Under the pieces are notes generated by a model, which ran no database searches, was not told where the DNA came from, and saw only the letters and a list, made by a program, of their open reading frames with translations. 6,849 bases of DNA from an uncultured Alphaproteobacteria bacterium (GTDB lineage Bacteria; Pseudomonadota; Alphaproteobacteria; Reyranellales; Reyranellaceae): assembly GCA_903929895.1 (NCBI GenBank), contig CAIYWM010000213.1, positions 1 through 6,849 on the forward strand, written 5' to 3'. Below are positions 1 to 6,449 of this stretch, piece by piece. How positions within the stretch are numbered: position 1 is the stretch's first letter; each line of letters begins with the position of its first letter. The position numbers and the translations under genes were made by a program.

Positions 1-170
1 GACGGCAGCAGCGCCAGCTTGTAGGTCTGGTTGCCGATGACCAGCGTATGGCCGGCATTGTGACCGCCCTGGAAGCGCACCACGACCTCGGCGCGCTCGC
101 TCAGCCAGTCGACGATCTTGCCTTTGCCTTCGTCGCCCCACTGGGCGCCGATCACTGCCACGTTGGCCAT
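1..170 (-). CDS. purA: Adenylosuccinate synthetase, N-terminal part (cut by window edge)
   Basis: PurA joins IMP and aspartate using GTP to make adenylosuccinate, the first committed step from IMP to AMP, in the cytosol. Only the first 56 codons are present; the gene runs off the left edge. The visible protein begins [20 protein letters not shown], which is the family's N-terminal GTP/IMP-binding loop (QWGDEGKGK, residues 10-18, with the catalytic Asp13 of this motif). It continues with the conserved [10 protein letters not shown] segment at about residues 33-42, containing the second catalytic residue, His41. The ATG at 170-168 is supported by an AAGGA Shine-Dalgarno at 182-178, 7 nt upstream. 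The gene lies 117 bp downstream of hisZ on the same strand, probably cotranscribed, with a hairpin in between that might reduce read-through. Family assignment is secure; nothing can be said about the missing C-terminal part. Confidence 0.97.
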   Translation of the reverse strand, partial: MANVAVIGAQWGDEGKGKIVDWLSERAEVVVRFQGGHNAGHTLVIGNQTYKLALLP

Positions 171-207
171 TTCATTTTCCTTCGGCCGGTTCCCTTCACA
201 CACGAAA

Positions 208-239
208 ACGCCTCCCCGGGGCCGGTTCCGGAGAGGCGT
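208..239 (-). terminator. Hairpin with short T-run between hisZ and purA (weak terminator or attenuator)
   Basis: The arms 208-214 and 233-239 are perfectly complementary (7 bp). After one mismatch the stem continues with 216-219 pairing 228-231, leaving an 8-nt loop. Read on the minus strand, the hairpin runs into TTTTCGTGTGTG, so it has a U-run of only four. This is a short intrinsic terminator at best. It sits after the hisZ stop and 38 nt before the purA start, with no convincing promoter between hairpin and purA, so partial termination or a 3'-end stabilising role is more likely than a full stop. Confidence 0.5.
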
Positions 240-287
240 GATGTCGGATAGCACTTCCCCCCGCCCGGAGCGAGGCGAAATGCATCC

Positions 288-1448
288 TCAGAGGGGAACG
301 GCCTGTCCGTCGATCAGGGCGTGGCTGCACCGCAGCCGCTTGGCTTCGTCCCGCGGCTCGGAAGCTGCGACCACGGCGCGCACGACGGCATAGCCCTTCG
401 CCTGCCAGAACGATGCCTCGTCCCACCGCGTTCCCATCCCGACATAGAGCCGGGGCCTTTCCGGCGGCGGCTCGGAGGCGGCCAGCACGGCGTCCATGTA
501 GACGGTGAAGCCGGTCGCCGGTTCGCTGACGCCGTCCTCGGGATAGCCTGCGGAATAGCGCCCGCCCCGGGCCAGCTCCTCGCGGCCCTTGAGGGCGAAC
601 ACGGAGAAGGAGACGCCCGTCTGGTACTCGAGGCCACGATATTCGACCGGATCGATCGTCAACGGCAGGTCGGGCTCGGCCGCGACGATGAGCTTCACGA
701 CGTCGGCGAGGCGGGCTGCCTCCGCAGCGGCCGCCTCCGGCAGTTCCAGTCCGGCGAGTTCTCCGATGCCCTTGTCGGCAGGCCCGGCGGCGCGCAGGAG
801 CCCGGCGAATAGATCCGCCACCTTCTTGTCGTCGGTGGCCTTGGCGATGCCGCCCTCGTCCTTGCGATCGAGCGCCCGCCGTAGACGGTTCAGCGCCTCG
901 CCGGACTGCTGCAGACCGTTCGCCACGGCGGCGACAAGAGTCGGCAGGTTGAGATCGACCGTCAGGTCGGAAACGCCGATGGCGCGCAGCGTATCGACCG
1001 CCAGCAGCACGGCTTCGGCATCCGCCTCCGCACTGTCGACGCCGATCAGCTCGGTGCCGACCTGGGCAAACTGCCGCTCGGGCTTGAGCGCGCTGCCCCG
1101 GACGCGGATCACGTTGCCGCCGTAGGACAGGCGCAGCGGCCGGGGTTCGTGCTTCAGGCGGGTCACGGCGATGCGCGCGACCTGCACGGTCATGTCCGGC
1201 CGCACGCCCATCATGCGCTGCGAGACCGGGTCCATGAGGCGGAAGGTCTGGGACTGGAGCGCGGCGCCCGGTCCGCCCAGCAGCGATTCCTCGAATTCGA
1301 CCAGCGGCGGCTTCACCCGCTCGTAGCCGAACGCGGCGAAACGCTCGATGGCGACGTCGATGGCGCGTGCTTCGCGCGCCGCGTCGGGAGGCAGCAGGTC
1401 GGCGAGCCCTGCCGGCAGCAGGCCGCGATGGTCGTTGTCGTTGGTCAT
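288..1448 (-). CDS. hisZ: ATP phosphoribosyltransferase regulatory subunit HisZ
   Basis: HisZ is a catalytically inactive paralogue of histidyl-tRNA synthetase. With the short form of HisG it forms the hetero-octameric ATP phosphoribosyltransferase that starts histidine biosynthesis and transmits histidine feedback inhibition. The 386-residue product has the usual length. It shows the HisRS-like core: GYERVKPPLVEFEE (41-54, motif 1 region), DPVSQRMMGVRPDMT (73-87), LRLSYGGNVIRVR (105-117, motif 2 region, where true synthetases have an Arg/Glu pair), GLEYQTGVSFSVF (272-284) and ELARGGRYSAG (291-301). A full HisRS C-terminal anticodon-binding domain is absent, as expected for HisZ. The ATG at 1448-1446 was chosen because translation from there begins MTNDNDHRGLLPAGLADLLPP, typical of the family. 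The frame stays open far upstream only because it is antisense to the next gene. No clear Shine-Dalgarno precedes the start. It is divergent from the glycosyltransferase operon and upstream of purA. Confidence 0.94.
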   Translation of the reverse strand: MTNDNDHRGLLPAGLADLLPPDAAREARAIDVAIERFAAFGYERVKPPLVEFEESLLGGPGAALQSQTFRLMDPVSQRMMGVRPDMTVQVARIAVTRLKHEPRPLRLSYGGNVIRVRGSALKPERQFAQVGTELIGVDSAEADAEAVLLAVDTLRAIGVSDLTVDLNLPTLVAAVANGLQQSGEALNRLRRALDRKDEGGIAKATDDKKVADLFAGLLRAAGPADKGIGELAGLELPEAAAAEAARLADVVKLIVAAEPDLPLTIDPVEYRGLEYQTGVSFSVFALKGREELARGGRYSAGYPEDGVSEPATGFTVYMDAVLAASEPPPERPRLYVGMGTRWDEASFWQAKGYAVVRAVVAASEPRDEAKRLRCSHALIDGQAVPL

Positions 1449-1550
1449 GGTGCCGCTTGATAGCCGATTGCGCCGTCCTTGGGGAGACGGGTGGCAGGGG
1501 CGACGGGGCCGCTCGTTTTCCCGCCGCGCATGGGCTATTGCTCCCCGGCT

Positions 1551-2507
1551 ATGAGTTCCACGCCCCGCCCGGCCGTTTCCGTGGTCGCGCCCTGCTACAA
1601 CGAGCAGGACGCGCTGCCCGAGTTCCTGCGCCGGGTCGGCGCCGTCCTGGACGGAACCGGCGGTTCCAGCGAAATCGTGCTGGTCGACGATGGGTCGCGC
1701 GATCGCACGTGGGATGTCCTGGCGGAAGCGGCCGGCCGCGATCCGCGCATCGTCGCGGTACGCCTGATGCGCAACCATGGCCATCAGCTTGCCCTCACGG
1801 CCGGGCTTTCGGTGTGCCGGGGCGAGCGCATCCTGATCATCGACGCCGATCTGCAGGATCCGCCCGAGTTGCTGTCCGACATGATGGCACTGATCGATCA
1901 GGGGGCTGACGTGGTCTACGGCCAGCGTCGCCAGCGCGAAGGCGAGAGCCTGTTCAAGCGCGCCACTGCCGCCGCTTTCTATCGCCTGATCGCCCGCCTG
2001 ACTGACGTAAAGATCCCGCCCGATGCTGGCGACTTCCGCCTGGTCACGCGACGCGTGCTCGACCTGCTGCTTGCCATGCCCGAACGTCACCGCTTCATCC
2101 GCGGCATGGTGGCCTGGATCGGCGGGCGGCAGGTGCCATTGGTCTACGACCGCCACGCGCGGGTGGCGGGCGAGAGCAAGTATCCGATCGCCAAGATGGT
2201 CCGCTTTGCCGCCGACGCGATCACGTCTTTCTCGGTCGTGCCGCTGATGGCCTCGATGACCATCGGCTGGATCATGGCGGCCCTGGGTTTCGGCTTCTTC
2301 ATCTATTCGATCGTTGGCTGGTGGGGTGGCCACACGCTGCCGGGCTGGACCTCGCTGATGGCCGCGGTAGGCCTGCTCGGCGGCATGCAGTTCCTGATGC
2401 TGGGCATCATCGGTGCCTATCTCGGCCGCCTCTACGACCAGAGCAAGGGACGGCCGCTGTTCATGATCCGTGACATCGTCGGTGGCCCGAATGGGGGGCC
2501 GCCGTGA
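1551..2507 (+). CDS. Polyprenyl-phosphate glycosyltransferase, GT2 family, GtrB/ArnC/DPM1-like
   Basis: This is likely a membrane-anchored GT2 enzyme that transfers a sugar from a nucleotide donor to undecaprenyl phosphate on the cytoplasmic face of the inner membrane. The 318-residue protein has a GT-A domain with VSVVAPCYNEQDAL (9-22), VDDGSRD (45-51), the metal-binding DADLQDPPEL (98-107) and DAGDFRLV (158-165), followed by the basic GESKYP segment (207-212). Two C-terminal membrane helices lie at about 230-255 and 265-290. The tail GRLYDQSKGRPLFMI (292-306) is characteristic of GtrB/ArnC/DPM1-type enzymes. The ATG at 1551 starts the protein just before the GT-A domain. An in-frame ATG at 1530 is the alternative, and neither has a recognisable Shine-Dalgarno. 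The stop overlaps the methyltransferase start by 4 nt, so the genes are translationally coupled. The sugar donor cannot be read from sequence; glucose, mannose, GlcNAc and aminosugars all occur among relatives. Confidence 0.9.
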   Translation: MSSTPRPAVSVVAPCYNEQDALPEFLRRVGAVLDGTGGSSEIVLVDDGSRDRTWDVLAEAAGRDPRIVAVRLMRNHGHQLALTAGLSVCRGERILIIDADLQDPPELLSDMMALIDQGADVVYGQRRQREGESLFKRATAAAFYRLIARLTDVKIPPDAGDFRLVTRRVLDLLLAMPERHRFIRGMVAWIGGRQVPLVYDRHARVAGESKYPIAKMVRFAADAITSFSVVPLMASMTIGWIMAALGFGFFIYSIVGWWGGHTLPGWTSLMAAVGLLGGMQFLMLGIIGAYLGRLYDQSKGRPLFMIRDIVGGPNGGPP

Positions 2508-3247
2508 GCGCGCCCGATCCGCAATCCTGGTCGGGCGAGCCGGCGGAGTTCGACGACTACGCGGCCGAATACGAGGGCGGGCTCGACAATCCCATCAAGC
2601 GCCTGATGGGAAGTTCGCCTGACCAGTTCATCGCCGTGAAGGCGCGCTGGCTGCTGCGCCAGGAAGCTGCACTGCACACCGGTGGGCTTTCAGTGCTGGA
2701 CTATGGCTGCGGCGTCGGCAGCCTGATGCGCGTCCTGATCGGGCTCGGCGCCAAGGGCGCATTCACCGGCTGTGACATCTCGACCGGCATGCTGCGCCAG
2801 GTCGAACGCCGCTGGCCGCGCGACCTGGGCGCGCCGCCGCAACTGGCCCCGCAGCAGGGCGCCCGCACGCCCTTCGCCGACGCAAGCTTCGACATCGTGA
2901 TGATCAGCGCCGTGCTGCATCACGTCCCGGTGGTGGATCGGCCGGCGGTCTATGCCGAGCTCGGTCGCGTGCTCAAGCCGGGCGGCCGCATCTACGTCTT
3001 CGAGCACAATCCAAGAAATCCGCTGGTGCGCTATGTCACGGCCCGCACGCCGATCGACCAGAACGCCATTCTGCTCGACGCGAGCGAGGTGCGGCACGGT
3101 TTGCTCGCCGCCGCGCGCTACACACTCGATACCGACTACCTGATGTTCATGCCGCCCGGCCTGGCGTTCCTGCGCGGTGTCGATCCCTTGCTGGCCTGGC
3201 TGCCGATGGGAGGGCAGTATGCCATCAAGGCCCGCAAGGCGGCTTGA
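2504..3247 (+). CDS. Class I SAM-dependent methyltransferase
   Basis: This 247-residue soluble protein has a Rossmann-type methyltransferase fold. SAM-binding motif I is LDYGCGVGSL (65-74), the acidic residue ending strand beta 2 is Asp91 (TGCDIS), and the post-motif region PFADASFDIV lies at 123-132. SAVLHHV (135-141) resembles UbiE/type-11 methyltransferases, and GRVLKPGGRIYVFEHNP (154-170) is motif III. A downstream RNPLVRY...PIDQNAILLDASEV stretch (171-196) is the likely acceptor-binding part, of a kind I associate with methyltransferases in polysaccharide and lipid clusters. The GTG start at 2504 overlaps the upstream stop, with a run of six G at 2493-2498 as a possible weak ribosome binding site. 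Its position between a polyprenyl-phosphate glycosyltransferase and a membrane protein suggests it methylates a glycan, lipid or related intermediate. Methyltransferase activity is well supported; the acceptor is unknown. Confidence 0.9.
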   Translation: MSAPDPQSWSGEPAEFDDYAAEYEGGLDNPIKRLMGSSPDQFIAVKARWLLRQEAALHTGGLSVLDYGCGVGSLMRVLIGLGAKGAFTGCDISTGMLRQVERRWPRDLGAPPQLAPQQGARTPFADASFDIVMISAVLHHVPVVDRPAVYAELGRVLKPGGRIYVFEHNPRNPLVRYVTARTPIDQNAILLDASEVRHGLLAAARYTLDTDYLMFMPPGLAFLRGVDPLLAWLPMGGQYAIKARKAA

Positions 3248-3252
3248 GGAGG
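3247..3252 (+). promoter_or_regulatory. Strong Shine-Dalgarno of the cupin gene
   Basis: AGGAGG overlaps the last base of the methyltransferase stop codon and lies 5 nt before the cupin ATG. It is the best ribosome binding site in the four-gene operon and decides between the two overlapping ATGs at 3254 and 3258 in favour of 3258. Confidence 0.8.
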
Positions 3253-3257
3253 GATGG

Positions 3258-3527
3258 ATGGATCGTCAGGTTTTCGAGACCGAACTGAAGCGTGACGGCT
3301 ACGACGAAATCCTGACCGGCACGACCCAGGGTCCCAAGCACAATCCCGAGCACAGCCATCCCTACGATGTGAAGGCGATGGTGGTCGAAGGCGCGATCAC
3401 GCTCGCCTGGGAAGGCAAGACGCAGACATTCCGTCCGGGCGAGATCTTCACCATGGCCCGCGGCTGCCCGCATACCGAGACGTTCGGCCCGGAAGGCGCC
3501 GTGACGCTGGTCGGCCGCAAGCACTAG
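3258..3527 (+). CDS. Small single-domain cupin protein
   Basis: The 89-residue product is a one-domain cupin (small beta barrel). Motif 1 is EHSHPYDVKAMVVEG (31-45), giving two metal-type histidines, His32 and His34. The position normally held by Glu three residues after the second His is Asp37. Motif 2 is PGEIFTMARGCPHTE (60-74), supplying His72. The histidines suggest it can hold a divalent metal, but cupins this small range from enzymes (isomerases, dioxygenases) to simple binding proteins, so no reaction is claimed. The start is well fixed: AGGAGG at 3247-3252 ends 5 nt before the ATG at 3258. An out-of-frame ATG at 3254 leads only to a short ORF. It follows the methyltransferase by 10 nt and overlaps the next GTG by 1 nt, so it belongs to the same operon. 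A supporting role in the glycan or lipid pathway of its neighbours is inference. Confidence 0.85.
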   Translation: MDRQVFETELKRDGYDEILTGTTQGPKHNPEHSHPYDVKAMVVEGAITLAWEGKTQTFRPGEIFTMARGCPHTETFGPEGAVTLVGRKH

Positions 3528-5179
3528 TGACGAGGACGGCGCCAGCCTGGCAGCTCCTGCTGGCGTTCGTACTGTCCCTGGCGGTGCTCTGCGGCCTGAT
3601 CGGCTGGCTGCAGAACGTCCACATCATCAGCTCCAACGGGATGTACAAGAGCATCCAGGCGGAGCCCTGGATCGCGAGCCCGTCGACCGCGCGGCTCGAC
3701 CCGTCGAACTATCTGTTCTTCCCCCTCTATGGCGTCAGCGCTCGATTGCTCGACATGTTGGGCATTCTGCGCGGCGTGCCGTGGAAGCAGTTCGCCTATC
3801 TCAACGCCTTCTGGGCGAGCCTCGGCACGGTCGTCGTCTATACCTTCGTCCATCGACTGACGGGCAGCGCGGCCGTTGCGGTGCTGGCGTCTGTGTTCCA
3901 TCTGGGCTGCGGCTTCGTCCTGCTGCTGTCTGTCATCAGCGAAGACATCATGCCGGGCTACGTCCTCGTGCTGGCTTCGATGGCGCTGGCCGGACTTTGG
4001 TTCGACCGACCGACATGGAAGCGCATCGAGCTCATCGGCGTGCTGTTCACGCTGGGCTGGCTGATCGAATGGCGGCTGATGTTCCCGACCCTGCCGGCGC
4101 TCGTTTTGGCGCTGCTGGTGGCCCCGGAGCCGATAGGGCGGCGCCTCGGCCATGTGTTCGTGCTGGTGGCGTCGATCCTCGCGACCTCGGGCATCGTCCA
4201 GCTCTCGTGGGAAGGACACAACGGCGCCATCGGCCTTCACGACATCCTGTGGACTGGAAAGGGCGTCGCCACGGGCTGGGCGGGAGTGAGTTGGGACAAG
4301 GCCTGGATGATGTTGTCCGGCGTCGGCAACTACCTGCTTCTGGTCGGGGGCTTCGTAGATCCGCGCTCGGCGCGCGAAGCGCTGGCGCCGCTATCCTTCT
4401 CCGTTCTGCTGCAGGCTGCGATCTTCCTTGCGAGCGTGATCCTTCTGTGGACGCGCCGGCACGAACCGCGGCTGCGCGCAGTCGCCATCGTCTTCCTCGG
4501 CACATTGGGGGCAGGGCAGGTCCTCAACTTCTACTCCCAGCCGCAGGATCCGCAGATGCAGCTCAACGTCATGCCGTGGCTCACCGTGGCGTGGGCGTTG
4601 CTGCTCGCGGCAATGCTTCCGGCGCGCCGCGGAGTCGGCATCGTGCTTGCGGTCCTGTCGTTCGCGCCGTTCGCCTGGAACGTCGCGGCGCTGGCCAAGT
4701 GGCGCGGCGACGATCCGCGCTGGCTCGCGGCGACGGGGGCGCTGGAGAAGCGCTTTCCGCCCGACTCGAGCGTCTTCCTCTATTTCGGCTACGAGCCGAT
4801 CACGACGTGGAAGTATGCGCTTTGGAGCCGCACCTGGGATTGGGACAACAAGGTCGCGATCGCGCCGACGCCGTCCGCCGATCCGAAGTTCAAGTGGATC
4901 GCCGTCAATGCCGGCGCGATCCGCCATCCCGGCTGGACGGGGCCTGAGCATGCAGCAGCGCTGAAGCGCGACATCGACCTCGCGCTGGATCGCGGCTATC
5001 GCGTCATCGTCTCCGACATGTGGGCCTGGCCGCCCGATGTATTGGCCGCCTATCTCGGCACTGTTGCAGCATCCGATCGCACCGATGCGATCTACCGCAT
5101 GCTGCACGACGATTTTCGCGCGACCGAGGCGTTCAGGGATCCGATCGCCGGCACCTATTACGAGTTGCAGCGCCGCTGA
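3527..5179 (+). CDS. Multi-pass membrane protein, GT-C-like glycosyltransferase candidate
   Basis: This is an uncharacterised 550-residue inner-membrane protein. Hydrophobic segments are visible at about 8-28, 95-110, 115-136, 142-158, 168-185, 188-200, 207-225, 262-278, 290-308, 316-334, 348-364 and 367-388, giving roughly 10-12 helices. A hydrophilic domain follows from about 392 to the C terminus. A loop after helix 1 (30-90) carries YKSIQAEPW and a DPSNYLFFPLYG segment. Other distinctive stretches are SEDIMPGY (138-145), EWRLMFP (181-187) and FYSQPQDPQMQLNVMPW (335-351). The topology, with a long first loop, many helices and a C-terminal extramembrane domain, resembles GT-C enzymes that use polyprenyl-phosphate sugars. 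The upstream GtrB-like gene would supply such a donor. I recognise no diagnostic catalytic motif, so the function is inference; a transporter or O-antigen-ligase-like role is possible. The GTG at 3527 overlaps the cupin stop by 1 nt and is needed to include helix 1; no clear Shine-Dalgarno is seen. Confidence 0.75.
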   Translation: MTRTAPAWQLLLAFVLSLAVLCGLIGWLQNVHIISSNGMYKSIQAEPWIASPSTARLDPSNYLFFPLYGVSARLLDMLGILRGVPWKQFAYLNAFWASLGTVVVYTFVHRLTGSAAVAVLASVFHLGCGFVLLLSVISEDIMPGYVLVLASMALAGLWFDRPTWKRIELIGVLFTLGWLIEWRLMFPTLPALVLALLVAPEPIGRRLGHVFVLVASILATSGIVQLSWEGHNGAIGLHDILWTGKGVATGWAGVSWDKAWMMLSGVGNYLLLVGGFVDPRSAREALAPLSFSVLLQAAIFLASVILLWTRRHEPRLRAVAIVFLGTLGAGQVLNFYSQPQDPQMQLNVMPWLTVAWALLLAAMLPARRGVGIVLAVLSFAPFAWNVAALAKWRGDDPRWLAATGALEKRFPPDSSVFLYFGYEPITTWKYALWSRTWDWDNKVAIAPTPSADPKFKWIAVNAGAIRHPGWTGPEHAAALKRDIDLALDRGYRVIVSDMWAWPPDVLAAYLGTVAASDRTDAIYRMLHDDFRATEAFRDPIAGTYYELQRR

Positions 5180-5204
5180 GTCGACGCGCGACAATCTCTC
5201 CACA

Positions 5205-5233
5205 TTGACTGCACCCCCGCCGGCCCGTATATC
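5205..5233 (+). promoter_or_regulatory. Sigma-70-type promoter of serC
   Basis: TTGACT at 5205-5210 (5 of 6 to the -35 consensus) and TATATC at 5228-5233 (TATA core, 4 of 6) are separated by exactly 17 bp. They sit between the end of the membrane-protein gene and serC. Transcription would start near 5240, leaving about 50 nt of leader. Since I see no terminator after the upstream operon, some read-through into serC is also possible. Confidence 0.65.
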
Positions 5234-5239
5234 GGCCGC

Positions 5240-5284
5240 GGGCCACGCTCCCCCACCGGAGTGCATTTCTTCTGTAAGGGAGAA
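5240..5284 (+). promoter_or_regulatory. serC leader: two hairpins, the second covering the ribosome binding site
   Basis: Hairpin 1 pairs 5246-5251 with 5258-5263 (CGCUCC/GGAGUG, one G-U) around a 6-nt loop. Hairpin 2 pairs 5267-5273 with 5278-5284 (7 bp including two U-G pairs) around a GUAA loop of the GNRA type. Its 3' arm holds the Shine-Dalgarno GGGAG, so translation of serC could be controlled by its opening. A conserved 'serC' RNA motif has been described upstream of serC-serA operons in Alphaproteobacteria, and this leader fits it in place, size and gene context. I could not align it to the published consensus, so membership is probable, not proven. Confidence 0.6.
5276..5282 (+). promoter_or_regulatory. 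Ribosome binding site that decides the serC start
   Basis: AAGGGAG lies 1 nt before the first in-frame ATG (5284), 7 nt before the second (5290) and 10 nt before the third (5293). Normal spacing favours ATG 5290, giving a protein beginning MMKPSLRP. The first ATG lies within hairpin 2 of the leader. Confidence 0.65.
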
Positions 5285-5289
5285 TGACA

Positions 5290-6447
5290 ATGATGAAGCC
5301 GTCTCTGCGTCCCGCGCGTCCCGATTTTTCTTCGGGCCCCTGCGCCAAGCGTCCGGGTTGGACACCGGAAGTTCTCAAAGATGCCGCCGTCGGGCGGTCC
5401 CACAGGTCGAAGCTCGGCAAGAAGAAGATCGTCGAGGCGGTCGACCGCACGCGCGCGATCCTCGGCATTCCGGCCGACCATCGCATCGCCATCGTTCCCG
5501 CGTCCGACACCGGCGCGGTCGAGATGGCGCTGTGGTCGATGCTGGGCGCTCGCCCGGTCGACATGCTGACCTGGGAAAGCTTTGGCGAAGGCTGGGTCAC
5601 CGACGTGGTGAAGCAGCTCAAGCTCAAGGACACCCGCACCCTCAAGGCGCCCTATGGCCAGATCGCCGATCTCAAGGCGGTCGACTGGACGCACGACGTC
5701 GTCTTCACCTGGAACGGCACGACCTCCGGCGTGAAGGTCCCCAACGGCGACTGGATCGCCGACGATCGTGAAGGCCTCGCGATCTGCGACGCCACCTCGG
5801 CCGTCTTCGCGATGGACCTGCCGTGGGCCAAGCTCGATGTGGTCACATGGTCCTGGCAGAAGGTGATGGGCGGAGAGGGCGCGCATGGCATGCTCGTGCT
5901 GTCGCCGCGTGCGATCCAGCGCCTGGAAAGCTACACGCCGGCCTGGCCGATGCCGAAGATCTTCCGCCTGACCTCCGGCGGCAAGTTCTCCGAGGCCATC
6001 TTCAAGGGCGACACGATCAACACGCCGTCGCTGCTTTGCATCGAGGACGCGATCGACGGCCTGAAGTGGGGCGAGGGCGTCGGTGGGCTCAAGGGCCTGA
6101 TGGCACGCTCCGAGGGCAATCTCGGCGTGCTGGAAAAGTTCGTCGAGTCCCGTCCGTGGGCGGCCTTCCTGGCGACCGACAAGGCGATCCGCTCCAACAC
6201 GTCGGTGTGCCTGGTGATCAAGGCGCCGTGGTTCACGGCACTGCCGGCCGACAAGCAGGCCGCGGCGGCCAAGAAGATGGGCGACCTGCTGGAGACCGAG
6301 AAGGCGGGCTACGACGTCGGTTCCTACCGCGATGCCCCGCCGGGCCTGCGCATCTGGTGCGGCGCCACGGTCGAGAAGAGCGATCTCGAGGCTCTGCTGC
6401 CGTGGCTCGACTGGGCCTACGGCGAGATCGAGCGCGAATTTTCATAG
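5290..6447 (+). CDS. serC: Phosphoserine aminotransferase (Methanosarcina-type SerC)
   Basis: SerC is a PLP enzyme of aminotransferase class V. It converts 3-phosphohydroxypyruvate and glutamate to 3-phosphoserine and 2-oxoglutarate, the second step of serine biosynthesis. The 385-residue product has the N-terminal [12 protein letters not shown] (13-24) typical of the alphaproteobacterial/Methanosarcina type, which is clearly unlike E. coli SerC. The Asp expected to contact the PLP ring nitrogen lies in ICDATSA (Asp167). The Schiff-base lysine is expected in [14 protein letters not shown] (Lys191). [10 protein letters not shown] (240-249) is the conserved second-subunit segment, and GLRIWCG (352-358) provides a substrate-binding Arg. 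The ATG at 5290 was preferred on ribosome binding site spacing; ATG 5284 would add two residues. It has its own promoter and structured leader and is followed after 94 bp by serA, the enzyme that makes its substrate. Confidence 0.96.
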   Translation: MMKPSLRPARPDFSSGPCAKRPGWTPEVLKDAAVGRSHRSKLGKKKIVEAVDRTRAILGIPADHRIAIVPASDTGAVEMALWSMLGARPVDMLTWESFGEGWVTDVVKQLKLKDTRTLKAPYGQIADLKAVDWTHDVVFTWNGTTSGVKVPNGDWIADDREGLAICDATSAVFAMDLPWAKLDVVTWSWQKVMGGEGAHGMLVLSPRAIQRLESYTPAWPMPKIFRLTSGGKFSEAIFKGDTINTPSLLCIEDAIDGLKWGEGVGGLKGLMARSEGNLGVLEKFVESRPWAAFLATDKAIRSNTSVCLVIKAPWFTALPADKQAAAAKKMGDLLETEKAGYDVGSYRDAPPGLRIWCGATVEKSDLEALLPWLDWAYGEIEREFS

Positions 6448-6449
6448 CC

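Noticed and set aside
1449..2333. Upstream extension of the hisZ reading frame by about 295 codons on the minus strand
   Set aside because: It is exactly antisense to the GT-A domain of the glycosyltransferase, is rich in His/Asp/Arg/Gln as GC-rich shadow frames are, shows no family motif, and HisZ homology begins at the ATG at 1448.
3524..4240. 238-codon open frame on the minus strand
   Set aside because: It is antisense to the membrane-protein gene, with a low-complexity Arg/Gln/Glu/His-rich translation, no motif and no ribosome binding site. It is a high-GC shadow of the hydrophobic coding strand.
3781..4947. 388-codon plus-strand frame within the membrane-protein gene
   Set aside because: It is out of frame with the hydrophobic protein, with an Arg/Gly/Ala-rich translation and no motif; a shadow frame.
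5180..5204. Possible terminator after the glycan operon (GTCG/CGAC mini-hairpin)
   Set aside because: The stem is only 4 bp and no T-run follows; too weak to call.
4391..5365. 324-codon open frame on the minus strand covering the end of the membrane-protein gene and the serC leader
   Set aside because: It crosses a promoter, leader and the serC start, overlaps better-supported genes, and its translation has no recognisable domain.
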